DNA of 64,000 nt from Petaurus breviceps papuanus (lineage: Eukaryota; Chordata; Mammalia; Diprotodontia; Petauridae): contig JAMXIF010001118.1 of NCBI GenBank assembly GCA_028583685.1, positions 5,414,366-5,478,365 of the forward strand, given 5' to 3'. The translations under genes were made by a program, and so were the position numbers. Positions 24,324 to 35,430 of this stretch are shown in pieces. The notes beneath the pieces are model-generated. The model saw nothing but the letters and a program-made list of their open reading frames with translations. It was not told the origin of the DNA and ran no database searches. The stretch's first letter is position 1, and each line of letters opens with the position of its first letter.

Positions 24324-24535
24324 TTATTGTGTTTAGGAGGACCTGAGTTCAAATCAGGCCTCAGACACTTGACTTTTACTAGCTGGGTTACCTTGTGCAA
24401 GTCATTTAACTCCAATTGTTTTGCCTTGACCCTCAGGAAGGAAGGAAGAAAGGAAGGAAGGAAGGAAGGAAGGAAGGAAGGAAGGAAGGAAGGAAGGAAG
24501 GAAGGAAGGAAGGAAGGAAGGAAGGAAGGAAGGAA
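24223..24535 (+). mobile_element. Family A SINE with two internal microsatellites
   Basis: SINE head 'GGGTCAGTTAGGTGGTGCAG' is followed by (TTTA)/(TCTA)n at 24247-24326, then the SINE resumes at 'AGGAGGACCTGAGTTCAAAT' and ends near 24435, where the tail has become (AAGG)n to about 24535. The bases normally between head and B box are replaced by the tetranucleotide array. Confidence 0.85.
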
Positions 24536-24853
24536 ATAAAGAAAAAAATATTACATGTCTGGATAACTGTTTTATTTGACCTTCAGGGCTAAGACTTTCT
24601 TTAAAAAAAATATTAAAAAGAATCTGGAAATGAATAGATTCATCTCTTCATGAGAAAGATGACTGAGTATGTTAAATGCAAAAAGCTACTGTGGGTTCTC
24701 CAAGGGTGCTCTTTATTTTACAAAGGATAACTATCATTTCAGCTGAAATCCAGAAGCCCAAAAGGATAGGGAGTTCAGCAACCACTGATGTATAGGAGCA
24801 ATTGTTGATCTTGATGTTTCTGCCAGGTATTACTCTGCTGAGCTTGTAGTCAT

Positions 24854-25133
24854 TGCTGGGTTTCCACATCTGGGTTTTTCAAAGCCTGGGGACTCTCAAC
24901 AACGGCTTCCCAGAATTCAGATCAAATCACAGAACACTTCTCAAAGTGAGTCCCAAAACAAAGCTACACATCAGGGCTTATATAGCCTTCTCCTGGCTCA
25001 GAGAATGTAACAACTTTATTGACTCACTGGCTAATCAAGAAGTATCTACTGAAAAACAAGCCTCCCACCCCAGGCTTCGGGTGCACATTAGCCTAGGGGC
25101 AGGGAAGATCTTTAAATTTGCATTTCCATTACA
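24854..25133 (-). mobile_element. Truncated solo LTR (family 1), fossil ERV
   Basis: Very similar to 33914-34197 in the same orientation, ending 'CATTTCCATTACA' at 25133. Only the 5' half of the LTR (in its own sense) is present; the rest is missing. A 10-bp direct repeat ACATCTGGGT lies at 24866-24875 and 25131-25140, possibly by chance or from the event that shortened it. Confidence 0.75.
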
Positions 25134-25229
25134 TCTGGGTACCTCGAATTTTGTGGATTTTTAAGACTCTGTTAGTGCCCATGCTCTTCACCAAATCTTA
25201 CCCTAATGACTAAACATGTTTCCATATGG

Positions 25230-25700
25230 AGACAAGAAAAAATATAATATAAGATCCTCTGTCTGGATTTTAAAGCTCTTTGTAACCTGACACCTTTCTA
25301 CCTATCCTGCCTTCTTACTCCTTACTTTCTGCCCTAACACATACTCTGTGATCCAGTAACATTGACCTCTTTGCTGTTGTTCACACCTGACACTCTTTCT
25401 GCCAACTCTGGGGTGATTCAAATAATTGCCTCTCTCTCTCTCCCTCATTATCTCCAACTCATGACTTCCCTAGCTTCTTTCAAGTCTTTCCAAGTCCAAT
25501 CTTCCACAAGAAGCCTTTCTTGTCCTCCTTAATGTTAATGCCATCTCTTTATGACTATCTCTAAATTATTTTGTATATATCTAAAGTATAAACAGTTGTT
25601 CACCCAGGAAGTTGTCTCCCCATTAGATTATGTGTTCCTTGGGAACAGAGGCTGTTTTTTTAAATTTTTATTTGCAGTCTCAGTATTTGGTATTGTAATT
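25230..25700 (+). mobile_element. L2 3' UTR and end
   Basis: 'TAAAGCTCTTTGTAACCTGA', 'TGTGATCCAGTAACATTG', 'TTCAAGTCTTTCCAAGTCC', 'CCATTAGATTATGTGTTCCT', 'TGGGAACAGAGGCTG' follow the order of the L2 3' region. Confidence 0.7.
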
Positions 25701-27099
25701 GACAAATAATAGTTAATAACTTGACTTGATATTGGAAGAGCAATCATATTTTTAGTATTATTTATCCCTCTTAAATGGGAAATTTTGAAAATATTGCCAA
25801 TAGCTAACCAATATGCCTAACTTTCATCTTTGTGATGATTTGTAAATATATCAGTAGTATTTTCCATGAAACAGTAAGAAAAGAAATGTGAGACTTTTGT
25901 AGGCAAATTTATACAACAGACTTTATCTTCACAGTTAACTGAATACAGTTAAATGAAAGACATAAAGACTATATGATCCTTCTCTACTTACTGTATGTTT
26001 TTAGAAATTTTTCAGTGCATACATCTACTTATAGTCTGCCTATGGCCAAAAATTTCCAAATGTCTTGCTTTAATTAAAAAAGACTAGTAAACTGAGCAGG
26101 ACTTTCATACTACAAAGCACAATTTTGAAAAAAAAAAGCTTGATCCCAAAGAATATCTTGGTTAAAGGAGGAAAGAAATTCTCCCATCTCTCTCCTAGTT
26201 TTCTGGGTCTTGCAAAGGCTACTTGTAAGTTAACTATGACAGAGTCAGGGTTGACTTCTGATTTCTCACGGATCACATGTTCATGGATGTTTTTACTAGA
26301 ACTGTTCTGTAACATTTCTACTGCCATGATACAAAACTCCCAATTGAAGAGACATGAAGTAACTGTTGTTGAAAAGGAGATCCTCAGATAGTGACTCAGT
26401 GTCAGGAACATGACTTTTTTTTAATGTTATTTTATATTATATGTACCAAGGAATGAAAGTCCATATGATTGGTTCACTGAATCTAAAAATTTTGCTTCTG
26501 TATTTACAGATGGATCATCAAGCTCCTCAAAAAATCAATTGACTAGTTATATTTTATTCATAATGTTTATACTGTGCAGACCAGAGTTTCTGTAGACAAG
26601 TATGATAGAAAAGCAGCATTTGACTCAGAAAACATCAATAAACATTAAGAATCCTTGAATATAGTCATGCTAATTCTTTGATCCTAAGCATATTTAAAAA
26701 AACAAGGTTCACATATTAGAAGACAGTGGAAAAGTTATGGAAAAGGCAAAAAGCATGGTAGCAATGAAAAAGGGAAAAACATTTTAAGGGCTCATGAATC
26801 CAAGTACCTACAAAGGCACTGCTCCTAGTCGAGTGCCCTCAGCCATCATCCTGTGAAATAACCCCAGTGGAAGTATGCCTGGTAACTGCTGTGTTAAAAG
26901 TTACCACCACAGCAAACAAAGACCCTGAAAAGAATGTTTTTGCCTACAAAGTCCAGAGGACTATTAGATGGTTCAACATTAGAAACTGATAAGATTTTTT
27001 GAGAATAAATAACATCAAAGAAGAGATAATACCATCTGTTTTACTACTACACTGTAAAGAAAGTGGTACTTTTCCATATTCCTTGCATCTTAAACTGTC
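25701..27099. other. No gene recognised
   Basis: AT-rich unclassified DNA. Two overlapping open frames of 88 and 113 codons on opposite strands at 26070-26411 show no recognisable protein features. Confidence 0.45.
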
Positions 27100-27230
27100 C
27101 ATATATGTGGTCTCCCCATTAGAATGTGAGTTCTCTGAGAGCAAGGACTATCTTACTTTTATATTTAAGTGCTGAGCATACTACTTTGCACATAGTGAGT
27201 GCTTAAAATGCTTTATTCATTCATTCACTT
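27100..27230 (+). mobile_element. L2 3' end fragment
   Basis: 'TTAGAATGTGAGTTCTCTGA', 'GAGCAAGGACTATC', 'TTTGCACATAGTGAGTGC': L2 3' tip in sense. Confidence 0.75.
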
Positions 27231-29618
27231 ATGGGGAAAATAACAAATCAGAGTATAAATTGTCAATTCATAATTAACAGCGGCTAGTTTTCCTATCAAT
27301 TGATGCTCTGATATTTCTGATGGTGACATGTCTTTTTAATCAATCTTTTCAGTTATTGAACTTCTTCCAATAAGAAACAGAAAACACCTGACATATACAC
27401 TAATATTCAAAATTTTTTCAAAGACAGATGATATCTTCAAGAATTTCTAGATAAAGTATTGACTCAGAACAAATATGTTGCATTCTTATAACAAATATTT
27501 CTCAGGGAAAAAAAAAAAACTGTTCCAAATGTATTAGCGTAAACGTGCACCAAGATTTTCTAATACCTTCCATAGGAGATGGGTGCATATTTCAAATCTT
27601 CAGTACGAACCAGAAATAGAAATATGGTTGCCCTTTTTTGTTCCATAAATCTTAATGAAGGTGACTAAGTTCACCATCGAGTCTATGAGGAGAAGGAATG
27701 CAGAGTTCAGATCAAAGGTCAGATATGTATCCTTGATCTATCCCACTTGAATCCCATAATGTCCAAGAAACCCCTCAAATTGGCAGAGATAGAGAGGGTC
27801 GTTTCACTTGCCCAATAAACAAAGAATTACTGATTTTCTTCTTCTTGTGTAAATCTAATATACTCCTGGTTTTTTTTCCGTGTAAGGTAACTTCATTTCT
27901 TGAATTGTCAGCCATTGTCAACATCAGGAACCCTGAGTGTAAAGGTCAGCATCAAATTAACTACAATCAATTCATTTTATCATATTTGACTCTGCAGCAT
28001 TGTCAGTGTTTTATTTTGGAATTTTGTACCCTCCAGAATATAGGACTATGCTCTGAAAAATGGTATCACCTGATAAATGATAGTAATGATGACTGATGTT
28101 GAAATTGAGCTTTTTCATTCAATACTGGCTAATATATCTGGAAAAGAGAAAGTCAAAATAAAGAACATGGGCCATAGAATTAAAATTGCCAAATCCCTGA
28201 CATGGTTATGGGAAGTCTAACAGTTAGTAGCAGATGTCAGGCCAGGGAAAAGGCTGGGATTGACTATATTCCAAAGTAGGCAGCTGCTCTCGGCATGTGG
28301 GATGGAACAAAAATGCCAGAACTGGGAGAGGAAACAAAATCCATAGTATTAAAGTTGAAATCAGGAACTCTTGTGGAAGATGCCAAGCAGGAGAAACAGC
28401 CAGAACAGATATGTTTGGGGAAACTAGAGCCAGTTTAAAAGGAGACATTGAGTAGTCAAGATTGAGGCCAAGTGGAGGCAAAGGACCTATTACTACTACC
28501 AAAGTAGCAAAATATTTGAGCTGTAGAAGCAAGAAGGCAACAGCTGTTGCCAATAGCTTGAACAAGAGTATCAGTCTTTCCCCTCCTCTTCGCATCCCTA
28601 AATAGCATTTAAACAAAACAGAGAAAACCTAGGCCTCTAAGTGGGGTTTGCTAAACTAGTCCCTATATTATAGCTATGAAAATTGATTGTGTTATAAGCA
28701 GTAAGAATAAGGGAGTCAGGTAAAATATTTTGTATCAAAATATTTTTGAATCTTTGGAGAATCTGTTAAGTTTTTAGCTTCCCCTGTTTTGAGTGTGGTT
28801 ATATTCCTATGTGTTGTGTATGTCATTGAAGAAAATCTTACAGATTGGCCTATGTTGCTAACTGAGATCTAAAGCACAGCTTGTACTAAATAACTAAGCA
28901 ACAACTCTGTCAAAATCTTAAACAGACACATACTTAACAACACTTCCTTCTCTATTTTCTCAAATGGGACTGTTAGGTTACATGAACTTTGTGATAAATG
29001 GCTGTGGAAAATTGACAAAGTCATAAAAAAGTTAAAGTAAAAAAATGAGAAAAAATTTAAATGTGAGATATGAAAATCTCGTAAGAAATGACAGGCTGAT
29101 AAGCAGCAGTCTGTGATAAACATATGTTGGCATGAATATCTTTTAAATGCAAACCAGTAGATGCTGACCAGTCTCACTCTTGCCCTTTAAAAGGATTTGC
29201 TTCCAGAAGGTTCAAGCTACACAGAGAATAGTGACAATAGGCTATGTCACTAATGATATAATGCTTTTATCACAGGTAGATAAGTAACCTCTCAGAATAT
29301 CACTTGTTCTTATATTTAGTATTATCATAATGAGCTCTGGGGTGATCCTAGGGTATGTGTGAAATTTTTTATTAAAAGGTTTTAGTGAATGATTAAAAAA
29401 TCTCTGAGATTGCTTCCAATATAAGATTATGGTAATATGTACCAATCATTTTCTCACCAGTTTTCACTCCTCTGGGCTTCCCCATCATGTCCCAGAAACT
29501 CTTCATTTTGGGAGATCAATTCACTTGTGGGCCTCATATCTTGAGGCTTCAAGGTTTCAAAGCTTTCCCTCTGATTATATAGTTCCTTCCAAAACTTCCA
29601 GTTAAAAAAGGCTAGCCA
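27231..29618. other. No gene recognised
   Basis: Mostly unclassified. The largest frame (130 codons, minus strand, 28224-28616) is hydrophobic but has no known domain, promoter or splice context that I can support. Confidence 0.45.
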
Positions 29619-29779
29619 GGGTGGCCACGTGGCGCAGTGAGTAAGAGTGCCGGCCCTGGAGTTAGGAGACGTGGGATCGGTTCTAGCCTCAGATACTTAG
29701 CACCCACACAAAATAACTGGCCCTGTAACCTTGAGCAAGTTACTTAACCCCAATTGCTTATAAAAAAAAAGGCTAGCCA
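29604..29779 (+). mobile_element. Young family B SINE with TSD
   Basis: Element 29619-29770, head GGTGGCCACGTGGCGCAGTG, B-box region 'GGGATCGGTTCTAGCC', tail 'AACCCCAATTGCTTAT' plus poly-A. The sequence AAAAAAGGCTAGCCA flanks it at 29604-29618 and again ending at 29779. Confidence 0.9.
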
Positions 29780-29864
29780 TCTCCTCATTTCTCAACAGGA
29801 TGCACTCTGAACTTCTCCTTCATTTCCCAGAGCCAAATGCCTTCTATCCTTTCACTCCCCTTTT

Positions 29865-30010
29865 GAACTTCTTTTTACATATTCTTTCCTCATTAGATTG
29901 TAAGTTCCTTGAGGGCAGGAAATCACCTTATATTTGTATTTCTGTTCCTGGTAATTAGTACAATTCCTGGGACACAGAATGCACTTAATAAATCATTGTT
30001 GACATATTTG
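29865..30010 (+). mobile_element. L2 3' end fragment
   Basis: 'TCATTAGATTGTAAGTTCCT', 'TGAGGGCAGGAAATC', 'GGGACACAGAATGCACTTAA', 'TAAATCATTGTTGAC': strong L2 3' terminus. Confidence 0.85.
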
Positions 30011-30059
30011 ATCAAAGTAAATATGATGAACAAGCTTTAAAAGTTTCGTAATATTATTG

Positions 30060-30205
30060 TTTATTAATTTTTAATAATGTATGACTCTTTGAGACTCCAT
30101 GTGGGGTTGTTTTTGCAAAGATATTGGAGCAGTTTGACATTTCCTTCTCCAGTTTATTTTACAGATGAGGAAACTGAGGCAAACTGGGTTAAATGATTTG
30201 CCACC
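30060..30205 (-). mobile_element. Marsupial MAR-type SINE fragment
   Basis: 'GACTCTTTGAGACTCCATG', 'GCAAAGATATTGGAGCAGTT', 'CATTTCCTTCTCCAG', 'ACAGATGAGGAAACTGAGGC': the reverse of a MIR-related marsupial SINE. Confidence 0.6.
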
Positions 30206-30447
30206 ATTTATTTTTCTATAGCTAAAAACTGTTTACTTAATAAGTATTCAGTATTAAAGGTAAAATTAAAGAACATAATGATAAAATATTTGTATCTGGC
30301 ACTACCTTCCCTGAATCTTTTCTGTTTCTTGGACCCTTTGGCAGTCTGGAGAAACCTATCCATACCCCCTAAGAATGTTTTTAAATGCATAAAATAAAAT
30401 ACATAGTGTTGCAAAGGAAAACAATCACATAGAAAAACAATTATGAC

Positions 30448-30500
30448 TATATATATATGCATATATATATATATATATACATATATATACACACATAAGA
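30448..30500. repeat. (TA)n-rich microsatellite
   Basis: TA runs interrupted by TGCA and CA units; short open frames over it are artefacts. Confidence 0.9.
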
Positions 30501-30849
30501 ATCCTTGCTCCAAATCTCCAATTCTCTACTTTCTCCAGTATGAAACTGGCAAATTCTTCCCCAAAATGTCCTTAAATAATATTGACCAAAAATTATTTCT
30601 AATTTCCCATGAGAAACAAGTCATTTAGAGATTATATTCTTTCATAGGTTATCCATTCCAATGAGAAAGAGTTGCTAACTTTTCCCTGTACAGAATAATC
30701 AATTTCTCAACACTTTGGGTAGTGACCCTACAAATCTGGACTACATAAAGAATATAATAAGGAAACAGGCAACTTTTGTAATTAATTTTCTTTTTTCTTG
30801 TCAAATTTATGACTAAAAGGTGTAGCAAAAGAAAGTCAAATAAGAAATT

Positions 30850-30940
30850 CCTATTTTTATGCAAGGCACTGTGCTAAGTACTGATGATACAAAGACAAAA
30901 ATAGTTGCTGCTCTCACAGATAACAGTATAATATACAAAT
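30850..30940 (-). mobile_element. L2 3' end fragment
   Basis: 'GCAAGGCACTGTGCTAAGTA', 'CTGATGATACAAAGAC': reverse L2 terminus. Confidence 0.7.
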
Positions 30941-32032
30941 ATGCACTTAATTAGAGAAAATTTAATTTATATCGGTAGGCTGAATCAGTGAAGAAAAATA
31001 TAAATATGAGTTAAAATTATGTATTTTCAGTACTCTACAGATCAAATTCCCAAAAGATCATTTCATAGAGTTTAGAAAAAAATTAAAATTATAAAGGAAC
31101 AAGAGGGTGAGAATCTCAAAGAAAGCAATGAAACAATTGGAAAAGACGGGTTACTAAAAACATCTTAAATTGCACTAAAATGTAGTAATCTTAAAAAAAT
31201 AATTTCATGCTGGTTAAAACAGTGAAACAGTTTAGATACACAACTTACCAACATAAAAATTATATATGTAATTTCCCCAGTTATTCAAGGAAGGACCAAA
31301 TAGACAGAAAACACATTTGCAACTATGTCCAATTTATAGCAATATACGATCCAAATGGATACATGACTTAAATATAAAAAGTTGTATCACAAACAAATTA
31401 AAGAACCAGAAAGAAATAACATTTCAGGTGTAGAGATAGCACACCCCTTTTTTTTCTAATTCCTGGCAAAGAATTAGAAACTGAGGGGATGCCTATCAAA
31501 TGTAGAATGATTGGTTATGGTATAAAGTTGTGATAGAATATTTTGCCTTAAGAAGGGATGAGCAGTACAGTTTCAGAAAAACCTGGGAATACTTACATGA
31601 ACTGAAATAAATTGAAGTGAACAGGACCAGGAGAACATTAGACACATTAACAGCAATGTTTTATGATGAATAAACCCAAGATAATGCCAAAGGACCTTTG
31701 ACCAAAAAAAAATGCTATTCATCTCCTGAAAAAGAGCTGATGGAATATGAAAGCAGATCAAAACATTCTTTTTTTTTCAAATGCTCTATTAACTTCTGAT
31801 TTACATCATTCATTTCTGCCAGATTTTGAGTTACATATTTTCTCCCAGTTTTTCCCCTACCTACCAAACCAAAATAGCAGTCCCACAGGATATCCCCTCC
31901 TCTTATCTGTTCTCTCCCATATCTTCTCCCATACTCAATTCTACTTTTCCAGTAGGGCATGGTGAATCTCTATGCCCCAGTGCCTGTACATCTTCTTTCC
32001 CAATTACATGTAAAATAGAATTAGTAATAGTA

Positions 32033-32063
<31 letters not shown>

Positions 32064-32848
32064 ATGTATATAATATTTGATTTTAAAGCTTTGAATTCCA
32101 GATTCAGTCCCTTCCTCACTTGTCACCCACCCTTACTGGAAAGATAAGAAATTCAGTATAGGTTGTACATGTATAGCTACTGCAAAACATTACCACAGTA
32201 AATATATTGTAAAAGAATGACTATATTTTCCTCCCTCCTATCCCACCTCCCATTTGTTTTAGTCTCTACTTTGATCCTGTCCCTTTTCAAAAGTGGGTTC
32301 TTCCAACTTCCCTCCCCCCCAGCCTGCCCTTTCTTCCATCATCCCCTCTCTCATCCCCTACCCCCTACTCTCCTGTAGGGAGAGATAGCCTATTTAGTGT
32401 GTATGTCATGCCCTCCCCAAGCAAATTCAATGGGAATAAGGTTGACCATTTCCCTTTTGCCTTCCTATCCTTCCCCTCCATTGTAACTATTTTCCCTTGC
32501 CTCTTCTATATAAGATTAGTTTACCCCATTCTGTCTCTCCCCATCTACTCTCATTATATTCCTTTCTCACCTCTTAATTTCACCTTTTAAATATCATTCC
32601 TTCCTATTAAATTGGTCCTGTGCCTTCTATCTATGTATACCTGTAAACATATATATATATATATACACATTTACATATGTATTTATACGCCCACATACCC
32701 TCTGATATAGACATATGTGTGTGTATTAGCTTCAAGTATTTTCATACTGAGGAAAGTTTCATAAGTTACAATTATCATTTTTCCATGTAGGAATGTTAAT
32801 ATTTCAACTTTTATTAGTTCCTATAATTTTGTTTCCCTGTTTACCTCC

Positions 32849-34450
32849 TCATGCTTCTCTTCTTGTATCTGAATGCCAAATTTTCTATTCAACTCTAGCT
32901 TTTTCATCAGCAATGTTTGAAAATCATCTATTCCACTGAATGACCATATTTTCCCATGAAATATGATACTCAGTTTTTCTGGGTAGATGATTATTGATTA
33001 TAATCCCAGTTCCTTTGCCCTCTGGAATATGATATTACAAGCCCTTTGATACCTCAGTGTAGAAGCTGCCAGATCCTGAGTTATCCTGATTTTGTTTCCA
33101 CAATATTCAAATTTTTAATTCCTGGCTGCTTGTAATATTCTCTCATTGATCTGGGAATTTCGGAAACTAGTGATGATATTCTTAGGAGTTTTCTTTTTGG
33201 GATCTTTTTCAGAAGGTGATTGGTGGATTCTTTCAACCTCTATTTTGCCCTCTGCTTCTAAAACATCAGGGCAGTTTACCTTGAGAATTTCTTAGAGGAT
33301 AGTTTCTAGGTTCTTTCTTTGATCATGGCTTTCAGGTAGTCCAATACTTTTTAAGTTATCTCTCCTGGATTTATTTTCCAGGTCATTGTTTTTTCCAATG
33401 AGATTTTTCACATTGTCTTCTATTCTTTCATTTGTTTAGATCTGTTTAACAGCATCTTGATCTCTCATAAAGTCATTAGCTTCCATTTGCTCCAAACTAA
33501 TTCTGAAGGAATAATTCTCCTCAGTGAGCTTTTGAGATTCTTTTTCCATCTGGCAAATTCAGCTTTTTAAGGCACTCTTCTCCTCACTGCCTTTCTGAAC
33601 CTCTTTTGCCATTTGAATTTGTCTGTTTTTTTAAGGTGTTATTTTCCTCAGTCAAGTTGTTGTAGCAGCAAGCACCCCAAGCGCGTCCTCAGGGTTTGCA
33701 GCTACCATAGGTTCTTGGATCTGCTTTGTTGAAGGAAAGCAACTCAAAATGGGTTAACAAGCTTACTTTAATCAGTCAGACATATATTGTTTACCTTGTT
33801 CAGGAGAAAAGGTCAGCACCCTGAACCTCAAAGTATACAGGCATAATTATCAAGACAGAAACATCAAGTAGACAGATTTCCAAACTGTCCAACCATTACA
33901 TCCATACCCAGTCAACATCTGGGTTTCCACATTCTGGGTTTTTCAAAGCCGGGGGACTCTCAACAACGGCTTCCCAGAATTCAGATCAAATCACAGAACA
34001 CTTCTCAAAGTGAGTCCCAAAACAAAGCTACACATCAGGGCTTATATAGCCTTCTCCTGGCTCAGAGAATGTAACAACCTTATTGACCCACTGGCCAATC
34101 AAGAAGTATCTACTGAAAAACAAGCCTCCCACCCCAGGCTCCAGGTGCACGTTAGCCTAGGGGCAGGGAAGATCTTTAAATCTGCATTTCCATTACAGTT
34201 GTTCAATCTCGTTGCATAATTTTCTTGCATCTTTCTCATTTCTCTTCCCAAATTTTCTTCGACTTCTCTTATCTGCTTCTTAAGGTCCTCTATGGACTGT
34301 AACCAGCTCATATTTTTCTTGGAAGCTTTAGGTGCAGGACTTCTGACTTCACTGTCTTCCTCCTGTTTCTTGCTTTGATCCTTTTTATCCCCAAAATAGG
34401 AGCTTAATATTGGATTCTTTCTTTTTGATTTGATTCCTTTGCCTGGTCAT
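32849..34450 (-). pseudogene. HAL1/L1 ORF1 protein, copy B, broken and interrupted by an LTR
   Basis: Start codon at 34450 (MTRQR) and stop at 32851-32849 match copy A; without the LTR and its duplicated 5 bp the span equals copy A (about 353 codons). The coiled-coil part is readable as 'LQSIEDLKKQIREVEENLG' near 34299-34240. Frame changes and stops occur on both sides of the insertion, for example an early in-frame TAA about 22 codons after the start. Not expected to be functional. Confidence 0.8.
33656..34202 (-). mobile_element. Solo LTR (family 1) with perfect 5-bp TSD, fossil ERV
   Basis: LTR at 33661-34197 (537 bp), reading TGTAATGG.. to ..GCTACA on the minus strand, flanked by GTTGT at 33656-33660 and 34198-34202. 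It lies within HAL1 copy B ORF1, so it is younger than that insertion. The 5-bp TSD and TG..CA ends are typical of retroviral integration. No internal genes; a solo LTR. Confidence 0.93.
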
Positions 34451-35430
34451 GTTGCCCCTCAGTCACTTGACCCCTGGGCTTTTTGCCACAGTAGGACTCT
34501 GCCACCAGACAGGGGATCTTCATTCACAACACTGGGGTTTTCTCAGCTGCTTGAGGTATTAGTTGGGTGCTCTCTCTGAAGCCTCCAAACACTCTGGCAA
34601 GCTGATCACACACCCCAGGGCCTCCACCCTAGACCACAAACCAGATACAAGCAGGTTAAAGCAAGAGTGATTACTTCTCAGACTGATAGCTTGGTCTGCC
34701 TACACTCTGCAGGCCAGGAGCTGAAGCTGCCACTTGGTGGCACAGCAGCCCTCATCTTGCCCCAGGGGCAAAAGCCAACACACTCCCAACTACTTTGTCC
34801 CAAAGTCCACACTGCACTGACCTCTCAATTTGTCCTTAGCATCGATTTGTTTATAATTCTGGACCACCAAAGCTACTGGTGATCTGGAGGCCCTCCAGCT
34901 GGTGATTGGTCAGGCCCACCCTGGGGCTAAAACATCAGAGTGGGGCTGGGCTTGGCTCCCAGAGCACTCTGCTGGCCAATTCCTGCTAGCCTGCTGGGCT
35001 GTCCTCAGCAGGAGGTTAGCTTCTCTGTGTCATTTTGTGGGTTCTGTAGCTCCAAAGTTTGTTCAGAGTCCCCTATTATATAAATTGGAGGTGGTGGGAG
35101 CTGGAGCTGCGTGGAGGTCCTGTTTTTACTCTGCCATCTTGACTCTGCACAAAGCATTCTTTTTAAAAACTGTCTTTATGTTTTTTATTTTATTTTTTCT
35201 TTGGTCTCCCTTTTTTTTCCAACAACATGACTTTTATGGAAATAAATTTTGTATGATTACATATGCATAATCTATATCACATTTGTTGCCTTAACCATGA
35301 GGCATAAGGAAGTAGTAGGGAGTTAAGAAACTTTAAATAAGCTAAGAAGAGACAAGAAAAAATTTTTTAAAATATTAAAATTGTTTTTACAAGCAAATTT
35401 TGAGAAATATGTTAATTAAAAAAAAGAAAG

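Larger units (their letters stand above)
31769..35149 (-). mobile_element. HAL1 retrotransposon, copy B, near complete, hosting a solo LTR
   Basis: About 2.84 kb of HAL1 plus a 537-bp LTR. TSD: CAAAACATTC at 31759-31768 and CAAAGCATTC at 35150-35159 (9 of 10). On the minus strand it runs from the 5' end (about 35149, with CAAGATGGCAGAG) through the 5' UTR, ORF1 (34450 down to 32849) and a purine-rich 3' UTR to a poly-A seen as T's at 31769. It has no ORF2, like copies A and C. A (TG)/(TATG)n run lies at 32031-32072. Confidence 0.85.
31065..35430 (+). mobile_element. L1 3' end (ORF2 C-terminus and 3' UTR), split by HAL1 copy B
   Basis: Left part 31065-31768 follows the end of a marsupial L1 ORF2 in sense ('TGATTGGTTATGGTATAAAG', 'GGATGAGCAGTACAGTTTCA', 'GAACAGGACCAGGAGAACAT') into its 3' UTR. 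The 3' UTR resumes after the insertion at 35160 ('CCAACAACATGACTTTTATG', 'TTGTATGATTACATATGC') and ends near 35430 in an A-rich stretch. Heavily decayed and non-coding. Confidence 0.75.

Noticed and set aside
28224-28616. 130-codon hydrophobic open frame on the minus strand
   Set aside because: No known domain, no splice or promoter context, and hydrophobic frames arise easily opposite purine-rich DNA.
31715-31960. 81-codon frame similar to one at 22344-22532
   Set aside because: Both come from the HAL1 3' UTR (copies B and A), whose DNA similarity explains the shared words.
34667-35270. Two plus-strand open frames of 71 and 122 codons
   Set aside because: They lie opposite the HAL1 copy B 5' UTR; the GC-richer UTR has few stops by composition.
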